A DNA stretch of 64,000 nucleotides from Phalacrocorax aristotelis (taxonomy: Eukaryota; Chordata; Aves; Suliformes; Phalacrocoracidae). The notes under the pieces are model-generated. The model worked only from the letters and a program-made list of their open reading frames with translations. It did not search any database and had not been told where the DNA came from. Below, one piece after another: positions 46,260-60,293 of this stretch. How positions within the stretch are numbered: the stretch's first letter is position 1; each line of letters begins with the position of its first letter. The stretch covers positions 26,611,179-26,675,178 of the forward strand of contig NC_134277.1 in assembly GCF_949628215.1 (NCBI RefSeq). Direction: 5' to 3'. The translations under genes and the position numbers were made by a program.

Positions 46260-48276
46260 TCTGCTCAGAGGCAGCGTTCAACCATTCAATGTAAAAGTAT
46301 TACTTTAATTCCCACCAAACTTAAACTTTCTAGTAAAGGCACAATTTACTCCTGACATAAAAGCAAACATGTCTACGTCCTTAAAATAGTTACTCCACGT
46401 TTTAGTGTTTAGAGCCCCCCTAATGAGATAAAGCTCCAGAATGCAATACTTTCGTTTCCCAGACTTGACGCAGTGTTTCTACGTTTCATGTTACCAGCTA
46501 GTTAATGAATCTGGCTGAATGAAATACTTTAAAGACGTCCTTTTCCAACATGTAACAATTCTATCATATTATTTCTGCAGAATAATTTATCTGAGGACAT
46601 ACTCCTTGGGATTACTTCACTGTAGTCTAGTAACAACCACTTTTCATGTGCAGATATTTAACAGATTTGGAAGAGTTTGTTTTAGTAGATTATAGATCAT
46701 CTTCTATATAAAATTAATGTCTAAAAAAAAAGAAAAGAAATGGTATCAGATCTTCATATATTCCAGCTTAGAAGTAAATATGCATGTACTTACTGTAACT
46801 GTTCGGTTCTGCAGGTTTTTTCATATAGTTGTTCAGTACATGCATTTTGTTCAAGCAGGAAACCCAACAGCTACAATTCAGCTGAACTGCTTTTCTAAAG
46901 TATTGGGGGGGGGGGGAAACAAAACCAACAAAAACTAAAATGAATTTATAAACTTCTAACAGAAGTCTGGGGTCAGAAATAGTAGGAAGGATAGAGCATT
47001 GCTAGACATGATCAGTTTTTCCCAGTGGCAAACATCCATCTCTAGAGGAGAGAAATGAGAGTGCCTGCTAGAGAATATTTATTATTCCTTACCTTTTCGT
47101 TGCATGCTTCTGTTTTACCCTTCCACACGGTGTCTAACTGCTGTAGGCTGGGCAAGCCAGAAGCTGGGTGTTGCAGAGAAATAGAAAGATACAGGGTGTT
47201 TGGGAGGTTCTACTGCTCTCCACCCCTTTTACCAACAAAGGTTGCTTCCGGTCTGCCTCTTCCTAACTTCCTGTTTGGATTCTCTTAGGATATTAATGCA
47301 AGGATTCTGTTCTAGAATTCTGTTCAGACAGCCTTGTCCTGAGCTACTATCCAGAAGCTTGAGAAATTAGGAAACACCAATACTTAGCAATACTGAGATA
47401 ATAAAATGCAATTAATTAGACGTATGGTCTTAAACAATCAGAACTTTCCTGGAATGAGGGGGAAATAATACAAGAGATGCTTTCGAGAAATGTGAATATT
47501 CTTCAATATAGGCACTTTAAAATAATCATGCTTACTGACTTGCTTCTCATCTTGGTTGCTTGATTTCCCACACTGCAATGATGTTAGTTGACTCCTGGTC
47601 TCCTTCTTTGGAGCAAACAACTAGTTTGATTTGAAGTGTAGCTTGGGCATAGTTCTGTGGATAGTTTACTCCAGAAATGTTTTCCCTTGGGCAGTGTGCT
47701 TGTATTGTACTGTATCGTGCTCCAGTGCCCAGTGAACAAGATTTATGTTGTAATACCCTGCTATTGACTGCTTCTACTTCTAATGTTTCACAGTACTGAC
47801 ACAGACCTTACCATACCCTGCTCCACTGAGCACTGCCATTACCCTGTTTTTTCATCCTTTTTCCTTGACTGTTTTGAATGACCACAATAAGTAGCAGGCT
47901 TCTGAGGAAGGTAATGATGACCATTAAAACACGTGTTTAGGAGGGTGGCAGCAGGAGTGCTCTCACTAGCAGTTGTGTGTCAAATCCCACAGAAGAGGTT
48001 GAAAATCCTTGTACTGGGTGTAAGGACCCACACTGGAGTAGTTGACGAAGGACTGCAGCCTGTGGGAAGGAGTGAAGCTGGGACAGAGAAAAACTGTGAG
48101 GAGGAAGGAGCAGCAAAGAGGAACAGCTATGGACTGACCAAACTGTTATGAACTGATCACAGTCCCCCATTCCCCATCCCCCTGTGCCGCTTGGGGTGGC
48201 GGAGGGAGGAGGTGGGAGAGTTGAGAAAGGAGGAGTGAAGTTGAGCCTGGGAAAATGGAGTAGGGTGGGGGGAAGT
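46260..48276. other. Intergenic DNA upstream of SAMD9L
   Basis: No gene was recognised. It contains a poly-G run of 12 (46905-46916). Otherwise it is unremarkable and AT-rich. Confidence 0.55.
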
Positions 48277-48550
48277 TCATAGAATCATAGAATCATTAAG
48301 GTTGGAAAAGACCTCTAGGATCATCAAGTCCAACCATCAACCCAGCACCACCATGCCCTGAAGTGCCACGTCTACATGTCTTAAATACCTCCAGGGATGG
48401 TGACTCTACCACCTCTCTGGGCAGCCTGTTCCAATGCCTAACCACTCTGTCAGTAAAGAAATTTTTCCTAATATCCAATCTAAACCTCCCCTGATGCAGC
48501 TTGAGGCCATTTCCTCTCACTCTATTGCTAGTGACGTGGGAGAAGAAACC
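48277..48550 (-). repeat. CR1 LINE 3' end
   Basis: The plus strand starts TCATAGAATCATAGAATCAT, the reverse complement of the CR1 3' tail, followed by AAGGTTGGAAAAGACCTC and the usual 3' coding-end pattern (minus strand [20 protein letters not shown]). Similarity fades near 48550. Confidence 0.92.
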
Positions 48551-49943
48551 CAAGGAGGAGAGTTTTTTCTTGTTTCTCACCATCCAACTCTATTTTAAAT
48601 GGCAATGAGTTAAATTAATTTTTTCCCAATTCAAATAATGGTAACTGGTAAGTTATCTGTCTGGCTTTTTCCTGACCCAGGAGCTTTAGCATCTTATTTT
48701 CTCCCCTATCCTACTGAGGAGGGGAAGTGAGAGGGTGGCTGGGTGGGCAACCGGCAGCCAGCTAAGGTCAACCCACCACAATCCTTCAGAATTATATCTG
48801 TTCTGAGAACAACTGGGTGGGGTCACCAGGGTACTGCAAGTTTTAGAAAGCAAGCAGCATCTCCAGCCACCGCTAAACCACCTGTGGAAAAGTTAGCATC
48901 TCTTCCAGTTGTTGACGCTGATCATATTAGTACTGCTTTCTATCCTTATATGCTTTCCTATGTACTTCAGCTATTTCTTAAGTCTTGGCATGCACCTGTC
49001 TGCTATTGCACAAATTCTTACCAGAAAAATTATACCACTACCTATTGAATCCCTAATTGCTGCACTTTTCAGGAATGCATCCTCAGCAGATAGAATGGTA
49101 TGGCTGTACATTAAACAGTTCCATATATTCACATGTCAAGGCCAAGGGATACAAACTAATGCTTGATGTGATGCAGTAAAAACATCCTTTTCAGGGATTG
49201 GTGCAGGACTGACATGATGTTAATTATTTGAATTATATCATATATTAATTATATGAATTATTATTTCATACCATTTTCTGGTATGAAAACTATAAGAAAC
49301 AATAATACTGTCTTTGACTTAGCACGTGGGACTCAGAGAACACCAAGTGCCATGAAGTACAGCATCTGCTGGCCCTGAGCACTGTGGATGTGAAGCATCA
49401 CACCCTTTTGCCTGGGGGAGAGCAACTGCTCTCTCTGGCAGGTGTTTTTGTTTATATAGGCATAGCCTGCTTCCCTGGAGATCATTAAAGTTTTCTCCCT
49501 GTAGCTGTGTGTGCTTGCTGAGGCAGCTGGTTACTTCTCATCTGTAGGAATCTGAGCAATGCCCAAACTGAGTTGTTGCCCCAGAGGGGCTGTTGAGTTT
49601 CCCCAGCTTCATCCTAGTAGGGTCATAACTCTGGTGCTAGTTAGAGTGACTTGCCTGGTGTTCTGGGTTACATACCCCATGTTGGAGGCTGCTGGCTTGG
49701 GAGGCTATGCAGACAATATATCCTCATATTAACCAGAACATTGTTGGTACACCTGGCTAGCTGTGTTTTCTCATCAATCATTACCACTAGTCAGCTTCAA
49801 TCCTACCAGTCATGTTAGACAGACTCCTCTTTAGCTGTACTATTCTCTGTGCATTGACTAAGCTTTTCATCCATTGTTTCAAAAGGTTGGTGATTTTGTT
49901 TGGTTTTGTTTGGGGTTTTTTTGTTTGTTTGTTTTTTGTTGGG

Positions 49944-49945
<2 letters not shown>

Positions 49946-49981
<36 letters not shown>
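49946..49981. repeat. (GT)18 microsatellite
   Basis: A perfect GT dinucleotide run follows a T/G-rich stretch (49890-49946). It explains the long CVCVCV and HTHTHT open frames here. Confidence 0.95.
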
Positions 49982-49983
<2 letters not shown>

Positions 49984-52810
49984 GCTATTTTCATTAACCA
50001 GGTCTGCTGTTTTGATATGGTGTGTCTTGCCTGTTTGGCCAACAGCAGCATCCCCTTCCCACAAGTTTTTTCCCTTCAGTTGACATTTGCAGACATTTAA
50101 GCATGAAGTTTGTTGATGTGATTCTCCAGCAAAAAATCAACTCTTCTAGAATGACTTCATTATTAAAATAAAGATTCTTATTGTACATCAGGTCTTTCCT
50201 TGCAGTCTCATTACTCAGAAAAACTGAGTCAAAAATACTACCCTGTTTCTCAGCGACTGGGGTGGAAACTCACTGCTAAAATCTTGTCCCCCATTGCAAC
50301 TCATAGGATTTGTTCTCTAATGTGTATTAGTAATTCCCATAATGATACCATCCCTTCTGCATTTTCTTTGCCTACTGAAATTAGAGTTCACTGTTCATAT
50401 CCAGTGTGATCTGTAGATCAGACTGCCAGCAGTTCCCAAGTTTCCAGTTATAAGAGATTCCAGAGTTATTTTGATTCCTGCTATTTCCTCTAATTTCTTT
50501 ATATTTGTCAAATCATTATAGGTACAATATTATTCTGGCACTTCAACATTTATTGGATCTTTTGACACCTATATTCCATGATTATTACCTCACTGTATTT
50601 CTGTCACCTTAATAATTCCTTCTATCATGTTGTACATCAACACTTGAAATAATCCAGCCAGTTCCTTGAGCTCTTATTAGTGAAAAAAACATTTGCATGA
50701 CCTTTTACAAAACTTATTTACTCGTTTCTTATTCCCTTTCTTCTTGTTTTAGTTCAGCTTTTTTCTTTACTCTATGCCCTAAGTTACTTCTCGCCCATTT
50801 CTTATGTTGTTTCTCCTTGATGTCCTACAGATACATACTGATACTTATCTGTTCCAGCATCTGCTCTATTTTTCAGGTGTGGATGTCACACAGAGGCCTC
50901 CAGAGCTTTTCCTTTTCAGAGGTAAATACCTTCTGTGTCTACTCTGGCAACAGCCTCTCAACTTTTCTTTAAAAAGACTTACTAGTCACATAGGCCTGTA
51001 TTTTCCTGTTGCCGATGTGAGTCTCTGGCCATGTATCTTGTAATTTCCTTTGTTTATCCATCATCATCCCTTCAGTTCTTTCTCAAAACTTCCTGCATGT
51101 TACTCTCCTCCTTTCTAGGGTTGTGCTTCCTGTGGCTTCTCTCTTAAGAAAGGAAGTGAAAATTAAATTACAAATGCCAATCAGAAACACCCAAAAATCT
51201 GTATACAGTGCTCACTGCATTGTATTCTCCATGTTTTGCTGCCTGCTGCCACTGGCCCATGGGAAGATACTTTCCCTGGCATTTACTTAAATTCTCAGTT
51301 GCTGAACAGAGAAAGTTGAGTGAACTGCAAATAATTTTCTGCAGTGGATGAGTCTTGCAAGCACTCTAATGCTAATAGCAACCAGTCCAGAGACAGTAGG
51401 ACCTGCTGGTGTTTTAGGAGCAGTAGGCAGGTCGGCATAGGTCATTCTGTGTAGTTCTTGGTTTAACAGATAGCAGAACTGATGTTTGGATTGGGACTCA
51501 CACCAGCCTTGCTCAGTTGTGCACTCTGGTGAGCTTGCAGCCTGATGGAATCTCCACAGGCATAACCATGTCTCTACATAATTAGAGCTCATGTAAAGAG
51601 CAGCTGTACTCCTCTGATTATTGCCCACCAGTTATCTGCTGAGACACTGTGTGGGTGTTAGTTTCACTTCCTTAAATTGCTGGCTGTTTCCTGACTGTAT
51701 GGCATGGTACTCTTTCCCCAAGCTGTGTTGTGTGGGCTGATGTGGTGATTCGTTCCCTGCACCAACATTTAACCTGACATTCCCTGGCAGCTTGTGATCT
51801 CAGTAGGGTTTGAAGCAGTATCATCCTTCCCCAACTCTGGCCTCTTCTCTTGCACTGTATAATTGTGTAGTGAGCTGGTCCAAGGAACTGAAGCACTTTG
51901 TTACATTTCAGCTTAGTCTATGGACTGATCAGATGTGGCCAGCTTTCTGTGAGATTGCATGAGCTCCTTACTAGCATGGGCCAGACCATACCAGTGGAAG
52001 GTGCTGTAAAACCACATATTTGTATGGACATGTGCATTTGAAGGCTACCAAAATCTACACAAACACCAGCCGAAAATGTTATGCATATTCTTTTGTGTTC
52101 TGCGATGTCAGTCAAAGTATGGGAAGGCTCTAACATGTAGTTGTGAAATGGCTCTGATTGCTCCTAACTTGCCTTGTTTTTTGCTGTTATCTTTTGTAAG
52201 GTAACCGCCTGCTTAAAAGACTTGGGCACTGTGACCTGAAACACTGCTGTTACCTGGTTAGCTGCCTCTTTAGGAAATACACTGCTCCTTTCCAACCCTT
52301 ACAATTTCCCTCTCTGTTTATGCCTTTTGTTATAAAATTATGCATCGCATCCCTTATTCCTATTTCTTGTGGTGGAACTCCTAGGTAGATGATATCCTTG
52401 ACTGATGAAGTTAGAGCAAAGACCTTTCTTGAGTACTCTTTTTTTTTTTCTGTTTTCCTGAATAGGCATGGTTGACAAATGGTACTCTGTATGCCCTTCG
52501 TATGCTGGCAGGCAGATGGAGATGGGTGCTGGGTAGTATTTTTGTGAGGATACATGCTGCTATGACCGCAGTTTGTGCAAACCTGGCTGAATTAGTAGCT
52601 TGAGTGCTGGTAGAAGTACAGACAGGCAGCAAGGACCCTTGAGGGGCTGGACTCCAACATATGTTACTCAGGCTACCTGAGCCGTATGGCCAGCAATGAA
52701 CACCATGTCCAGGGCACCTGGGGAGTCAAAGAATTGGAGGAAGCCACACTGCCAGGTGTCTGGAGGGAATGAACCTGCAGACCTCTCCGAGGACCTAAAC
52801 TATTTGATCT

Positions 52811-53240
52811 AGAATAGGATAGAATAGGGTAGAATTCAGTATTCAGTTGGAAGGGAATTCACTTCAGGGCTGACCAAGTTAAAGCATGTTATTAAGGGCA
52901 TTGTCCAAATGCCTCTTAAACACTGACAGGCTTGGGGCATTGATCACCTCTCTATGGAGCCAGTTCCAGTGTTTGACCACCCTCTTGGTAAAGAAATGCT
53001 TCCTGAAGTCCAGTCTAAACCTCCCCTGGCACAGCTTTGAACCACTCACGTGCCTCCTGTCACTGGATACCAGGGGGAGGAGACTGGCACCTCGCTCTCC
53101 ACTTCCCCTCCTCCAGAAGCTGTAAAGAGCAATGAGGTTGCCCCTCAGCCTCCTTTTCTCCAAACCAGACAAGACCAAAATCCTTAGCTGCTCCTCGTAG
53201 GACATTCCTTCCAGTCCTTTCACCAGCTTTGTTGCCTTCC
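52811..53240 (-). repeat. CR1 LINE 3' end with AGAATAGG-type tail
   Basis: The left edge is ATAGAATAGGGTAGAATTC, a variant CR1 tail, followed by the conserved 3' coding end on the minus strand (RFRLDFRKHFFTKRVVKHWNWL, shared with the other copies). It extends to about 53240. The tail differs from those at 48277 and 60294, suggesting another CR1 subfamily. Confidence 0.9.
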
Positions 53241-55390
53241 TATATATATTAAGTACGTCTTCTCTTTTCCTTATCTTATTAGAGATGGAGAAAAAGTGAT
53301 CACAGCCCCTTTTGTTAGAACTTTTTTACATATTATAAGGCTTCTTTAATCTTTCTTGGTATCTTTTGCCATCAAGATAAAACATTTTTTTAACCCTTTT
53401 CTAAACTTTTTGTTTCGTTTATGTTGCTTCTCAAAGGCTTTCCTCATTTGGCTGTACCTTTCAGACACACTTAAAAGGAATTTCGAATGAAGTCCAGTTT
53501 TCTAACTGTCCTAGCCTGCTGTTTAGAATAGTGATCTGGAATATTTCAATGTAATTGGAATGTTCTGTACTTTTAGATGCAACTTGCAGATGGGACTAAG
53601 GATGACAGGCTTAAAGGACTTGGAAAGTGCTCGAAATCCAGGTTTTGAATTGAATATGATTTGATAAATATAAAAAATCAGCAAGGTGAAGTTAAAGAGG
53701 AAAGTGTAGCTCTAAGGAAAAGACAAGAATTATGTCCAACACAATTTTGGTTTTCTCCCAAGTAAGCTGTTGTTTTGACTTAGCATAACCACCTTATTCA
53801 TTTGCTATCAAGATAGAGAAAAGTTATATAGAAGCTACTTTTTAGAACTACAGGAAATATAAAATATGTACCTTGATGAGAATCTCAGTGTTGACATTAG
53901 ACAGTACTTTTCTAAATAAGAACATGTGTTCAGTTTTGATTGGGGTATGCTATTGTATAGAGGTGCTCTAGTTTGGAAGCCCTGCCCTAATATTTCTACA
54001 TTAAATTGTATCTGAGTTATGAGATCCACTGTGACCAGCAGCATTGTACTTTGCCATGGAATGCAGCACATCGCTTGAAGAGATACATACATATTATCTT
54101 TTTAGGTGGAGCAGGATTTCCAACATGCTGGTATTTGCACTGCATGTTTAACTGAACTGTGATGCAAATTTATACTTGAATGGACTCCTTAGATGTCTAA
54201 TCTTATATTTTTCTTCTACACTTCTTGTCTATTGTTTATTTACCACCACAGATTCTAATAAAGAAATGATCCTTTGCTTTTTTTCCTTATTCTTTTAAAG
54301 ATACAGCACAACTGTCACTTTCCATCCCAAGACTGCATCAGTTTCGTTGCTTACAATGTGAGCCCTTTATATCTGTCTGTGAAGTGTTTGGAAACATTTG
54401 CTGCAGTTCTGTTGCCCTCTAGAAAAGGCTTATGGCTTCCACAGAAAGGCAGTGAGGGAGCAGAGCTTCTACTCTGTAACAGTTGGGCTAATTCCATACA
54501 CTCAGGAGTCTTTATGAAGAACTACTTGTTGAGCATACATTTCTCTATAAACTGACATGGACTGTTAAATTGTCACCCAGTGATAAAGACTGGATCCTGC
54601 ACTGCAATGTTTTTAAGAGGCACTTATGAACAGCATTCTGCAGTTTTTCATGTGTGAGTAGGGAATATACTAAAAAATACAATGGCATTAAAAAAAATCT
54701 TTGGTTGGCTCCAAAAATATTCTCAACACAGCTATTTAGCTACCTAGAAAGTAGCTGTTAGAAATCAGGAGGCCTCTTATAGGAGACAGGATTCAGGAAT
54801 CAGTCACCCTTCAAATGTACAAGTCATCTGGGACATGCTCAATTCACATGTCTGTCAGAAAAAATTAGTGTTTGCTAGTATTAGCTCCTTTCCTTTTCTG
54901 CTTTTCTCTGTCCCAAGCATAGTTACCCAGAGCCTCCTGCCATGTCCTGTGGGAAGCCATTGCCCTCTAGCTCCCAGAAAGATGTATGATATAGACGCCT
55001 TGATGGCAGTGTGGTGACAGATTTCCAAAGAAATTGTGCTAACACTGAAGAAAGTCCAAAGAAAATATGTGATTGTATTTCATCGGAGCAAGGCAAAAAG
55101 AAATAAAAAAGATTTAAACTACTTAAAACAAAAAAGATTTTTAACCTGAGATTATAAAATGAGCTCTTTCCTTTTCAAGGTTCAGCTTTCTACAGGTAAA
55201 GCATAGAGGTACACACACAGTGCTGTGCTTGTATTTTGCCTTCATATCTATCTTAGCTGGCCACTCATGTTTCCAGAGGGTGGTTAATGGAAGCATACAT
55301 TCTCTTTACATTAACATGAACTTGTTGTGCCGTAACTGCCAGTGTCTTTTTTGCTGAGAACTACCTACTAATCATCTCTTTCGCTGTGGT

Positions 55391-55465
55391 CACAGAGACA
55401 CAGCATGGCTGAGGCTGGAAAGCACCTCTGGAGACCATTTAGTCCAACTCCTGCTCAAAGAAGGG
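55391..55465 (-). repeat. CR1 LINE 3' fragment, left part of a split copy
   Basis: GGCTGAGGCTGGAAAGCACC and CCATTTAGTCCAACTCCTGC match the CR1 3' end. The match breaks at AGGG (55462-55465) and resumes at 56092 with the next part of CR1, so an insertion splits it. Confidence 0.85.
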
Positions 55466-56091
55466 TGTTAGGAAAATCTCATTCTTTAACTATTATACCA
55501 ATTAATCTTCATAGTGTATAATTGTATTAACTTTCTTTAAAAAGATATGCTTAGTTTACATTGTATACTGAATAGCCACGCTTAAGCAAGCAAACTAAAT
55601 GATCCCAGCTCATCATAAGGAGGAGGAGGACAGCCTAGCCCCTGAGATAAGGACTTTGCTTCTCAGAATCTTAAAAGCTGTCCATGAAGGATTAAAAGAT
55701 ACCCCTGCACAACCAAAATAATGCCAGTATCCTAGCTCCTCTAACACGTCTTTTAAACCCTTCCATTGTCTGTCACCCTAGGTAAGTAACTATAGCAAGA
55801 CCGACTCCAGGGCTGTCTGACCAATAGAGAAGCAGGTGGATGATGACACCATAGAAATATAGTTGCTCTGCAAAGTTTTACTACGATTAGTAGTGTGAGT
55901 TTATTAAGTGGCAATTAGTCAAATTGTTTTGCACCTGAATGCTTGAAACACTTGAAAAACTACATTCTGGGTGCCCTAATTTGAATGGGACACCTCATGC
56001 ACATGAATAAAAGAATTCCTCTTTAATTCTGTACTTTGCATGCTAGCCTCTCTCCTTAGTCGGCATGGGCCAGTTGCGAATTTTCGTAACC
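55466..56091 (+). mobile_element. Solo LTR (626 bp) inserted in a CR1
   Basis: It starts TGTTAGG and ends GTAACC, close to an inverted TGTTA/TAACA pair, with the final A changed to C. The flanks carry AGGG on both sides (55462-55465 and 56092-56095), a 4-bp duplication as in class I ERVs. AATAAA at 56006-56011 lies near the right end, where a polyadenylation signal should be, so the LTR is in plus orientation. No internal retroviral sequence is left, which implies recombination between two LTRs. It is unlike both LTRs at the start of the window. Confidence 0.72.
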
Positions 56092-56640
56092 AGGGTCAGC
56101 TACAGCAGATTGCCCGGGACTGTGTCCAGCTGGGTTTACAATATCTCCAAGGATGGAGACTCCACGGCTTCTCTGGGCAGCCAGATCCAGTGTGTTACCA
56201 CCTGGACAGTAAAAAAGATTTTTCTTATATTCGTACAGAATTTATTGTGTTTCAGTTTGTGCCCATTGCCTCTTGTCCTGTCACTGGCCACCACTGAAAA
56301 GAGCCTGGCTCTGCCTTCTTTGCATCCCCCTGTCAGGTATTTATAAATATTGATAAGATCCACCTGAGTCTTCACTTCAGGCTGAATAGTCCCAGCTCTC
56401 TCTACTCACCATTGTATGTCAGAGGATCCTTCATCATCGTGGGCCTTCATCATTGTGGGTCTTTGCTGGATTTGCTCCAGTGTGTCCATGTCTTGTACTG
56501 GGGAGCCCAGCACTGGACCCAGCTATCCAGATGTGTCTCACCAGTGCTGAGTAGAGGGGAAGGGTCACCTCCATCAACCTGCTGACAACGCTTCTCCTAA
56601 TGCTGCCCAGAGTTCTGTTGGCCTTCTTTATCATGCTGTG
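56092..56640 (-). repeat. CR1 LINE, right part of the split copy
   Basis: It resumes with CAGGGTCAGCTACAGCAGAT and continues through CR1 3' coding sequence (minus strand RKIFFTVQVVTHWIWLPREAV, then KKANRTLGSIRRSVVSRLME and PLYSALV). It ends near 56640. Confidence 0.88.
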
Positions 56641-57120
56641 GTCTTAATAGCATTGTGGAATATTAGTCTGTTGCCCCGTAAGAAGGGGTTAATGTTTCAA
56701 AGCTATAGTAAAGTGTAAGATGGAGCATTCTCATATAGTCAGTGGTGAAAGCCCAAAGTTACATTCTTCAGTGCTCCTATGAATTGCTGTTAAGCTACAT
56801 AGTAAGAAAAGGCCAAGTACTACATGCCACCTTGTGATTTGTTACAAGTGCTTGGAGTTGCTCTGACTGCTGTTGCTGTTCCTACACTCTGCTTCCAGTT
56901 ATGGCTTGTCTTTCCTACCTTTGATCTCAAGTCCACAGCCTCACTTCATCATAGAAAGCCATTCTTCACCCTCACTGGTGGACAAATGAAACGGCAAAAG
57001 CCTCCACCAAAGGGAATGACAAGAAAACGTTGACAGGAATTTTGATATTTTTTTCCACCACATTTCAAGTTCTGAACATACTACATTCTTATTATCCCCA
57101 TCTCACATTTAAACAGCCTG

Positions 57121-57140
57121 ATATGATGTATACATCATAT
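57121..57140. repeat. 20-bp perfect palindrome
   Basis: ATATGATGTA followed directly by its reverse complement TACATCATAT. It does not extend further on either side. It may be chance in AT-rich DNA or a protein-binding site. Confidence 0.8.
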
Positions 57141-60100
57141 AGTTTAATGGATGAACTCTCCACTGGTTTTGTTAAGATTTGGAATAGAAATTACATCAAT
57201 AAATAAAAGCTTATCAATCTCTTTTGAATGTGGTAGTACCAGTGAGAAAAGGGCAAGAATCCAAAATAAAAAGGCTTTCTTTTTCATCCATGAAAATTCT
57301 GTGACATTTCAGAGCTGGTTTTTCCCTGTAGTTTATTGGTATTACACCTCCACCAAAAGGATTTCTCCACCGAAAGTAGCTAAATGCACTGTGCAAATTT
57401 TGGAAGAATAGTAAAGAATGAGCGCAATTTGAATAGGAATTTAAACCACTAGTGTGTTTTTGTTTAACAGCCAGTAATACACAAGATGCAGTTAAACAAA
57501 AATAGATGAGAACAATATGATATAACCAGAAGGCAACTTGCCTGTGTTTGCTCCTGTCCCTTGCAATAACATATTTCTATTTGCAGAGCTAGTTCTGCTG
57601 TCCTAGCTAGAATAATTATTTAAGCTGGATAATGAGCTTTTCTTCTTTCTATAGCAAAGTAAGTTTCTCTACCAGTTGAGTTTTTATCAGTAAGTTTTGC
57701 TTGTAAGTGTGGAGTAGGAACGTGGCTGCCATAACCTGCATACACCGTCACATTTTTACAGCGAGGTTGTAGCTAGGTGCGGAGGGAGCCCCAGGGTGGC
57801 AGGGGGACTATGGGGTACAGCGGGGCTTGGTGTGCTCTTCCTGCACCGCTTTGTGACAAGGGAAGGGAGAGAGCTTCCAGGGGACATTTTACTCAACCTT
57901 CACCAGAGCAACAGGCAGATTTTTGTTCCTTATTTATAAACCTAATTATATATGCCCTTTCCAGTGAAAATGCATAGCCATATATGGACCCACAGAACTA
58001 TTAGACTTTGTGTGTTGCATAAAAAAAATTATTTTATTAAAATATTGTACAGGTATTTTGCAGAAGTTTAAAAGACTGTTAGGGTAGACTTTTGTCTTAG
58101 ATTTCTAAAGTCGTCTCACATTATTAACAGATGGCTTAATTTGAAATGGCTTGCTGATCTATTATCAAGACATGAACACAGATCCTGAAACAAAATGTTT
58201 CAGGATCCTCATAATGCACTTAGGCATGGGCCAAATGTGCCTATGGTGAGCTTAAAAGAACAAAGAACGGACTGATATTGAGTTGATTTATTTTTCTTTG
58301 TCACAAAAATACTTAGAACAATGTATAAGATTGGCAGTTTTAAATACAGAGGGTCCAGAGGTGGAGAAACAGTTATTTCTGTAAATCCGTCTGCATCTTT
58401 TGCCCTGTGGCCCTGCAATGACATGAAATGTGGTAAGATGGAATGGTGTTGAGCACTTCAGAAATCTGTATGCTCATTTCAGAGCAATTAAAATATCCAC
58501 TCCAGCAATAAGGGGAGGAGAAAAGAGGACGAAAATCAGACTTTGCACATCCCAAAGGGCTGTCCCAATTTCCAACACGCAAATGAAGTCAGCTTTGAAT
58601 GAATGATGGAGGAACTTGTGGGGGTGGCCCCTGTGCGTCTCAATCCTTCAGGATGACTTCAGTACTTCAGAGTTCTGCCCAAATGTTTCTACTTACAGCC
58701 TCTGCCTGGTGCAGTTATTTCTTAGGGGACAAATCTGGTGACTACATTTGATATCACCTCAGTACTTCTCTCAAATCTGGGCAGCACCAGCTGCCTCTGT
58801 GAAGTGCCAAGTCCTCTTTTTCTCACACACAATGAAGAAGTTGTCCTTTTCCCTTTTTTTCAGCATCACGAGATCAGAATATTCACTGAAAACTGTGCTA
58901 TTTTTCCCTCATTGTTGAAAGAAGGAGGCAGGAAGAATGTTTAGTAAACACGGATTAGGGAGATATTTTAAATAAGTGAAAACTATTTTTCATAATACAG
59001 TGCTTTAAATAATACCATACGGCCTATCTTAAAGGGTGGACACACTGTATGCTTTCTCACTACTCACCCTAATGATTTTCCACACAATTAGCTGTTACTG
59101 AAGCTGTTACTTTTTTTTTTTCTGTAGATTATTCTAATTCAATTCATAATTCCCTTTTCCCCTGGCTGCAGCTGACACCATCTAATAGCTGACCCTGTGG
59201 AAATAATAGTGAATTTTCCTGTAGGATTCAGAAGCTTATCTAAGAGGATTCCTCTACTTGTAAAGGCACGTGTAGCATACTGTCTGCTTATACAGAGTAC
59301 GACTGCTTTCATTTGCACTGGAGAGTTATAAGTTTAATGTATAAATAGCCTGAACATTCTGCAGCTTGCAGAAATTACTCGAATATTACTTGCTCTTCTA
59401 GTCCATGAGGAACAGGCTCTTCGGCAGCAAATAGAAAACCAGTTCAAATGTAAAGGAAACAGAATTTAATAAGAACACATCATTTTGAATAATATACATA
59501 TGTACATTTTTAAACTGTAACTGCCTGACAGATCAGTTTCTATGTTTGTAAATGAAAAGATAATGTTACATTAAACAGTTAAAAGAATGACTTTATTTGA
59601 AACCCCAAATGTATTTTGCAATCTGACATATTGCATTATTACTTTTCATGCCAATATGGAGACCTTCTCCTGTAAAAGTCAACCCTAATGAAAAACTCCC
59701 ATACACTTTTTTTTTTTTTGCTTTTATTTTTAATAAAAAAAGCATGTGAGGCATCTTGGGCCTGATTCCTCCCTATGCCTCCCATGAATTATTGTAATAA
59801 AATATATAGGCTTTATACTACAATTTTTAAGCTGTCCTTTTGTCTTTGTGTTAACAAATAAGGAGAAAAATGTAAGGAATGAAAAAAACCCATATTTTTC
59901 AATTAATTAAAAAAAATTAAAAAAAAACTAAAAATGGGCAATTTGGAGCACCTGAAAAAAGGGATTGTCAGTCTGAAGAGAAATTGCTATTTCAAGAAAA
60001 GCTGGCATAAGCCTTTGCCATTCTCGGAGATTCTGGCATTTCCTTTCACTATATAATAAAGAAAAAAAGAAGTCCCTCTTGTATTTTCAAATGCTTTGAT

Positions 60101-60293
60101 TTCCTGTTCCCATGTCGTCATATACATCTAGGAAAAAACAGATATGGTAACAGTTGACTACAACGCTGCCTTTCTTTTCTTTAAAAAACACTGGTGCAGA
60201 CACGTAAACAAACCAGCAGTTCTAAATACAGAAGTAAAATGGTTCTTCAGCATGACATATTTGTAATGCACTGAATTTTTAGTATCCATAAGA

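Noticed and set aside
49812-50051. Frames rich in Cys-Val or Thr-His
   Set aside because: They are translations of the GT microsatellite.
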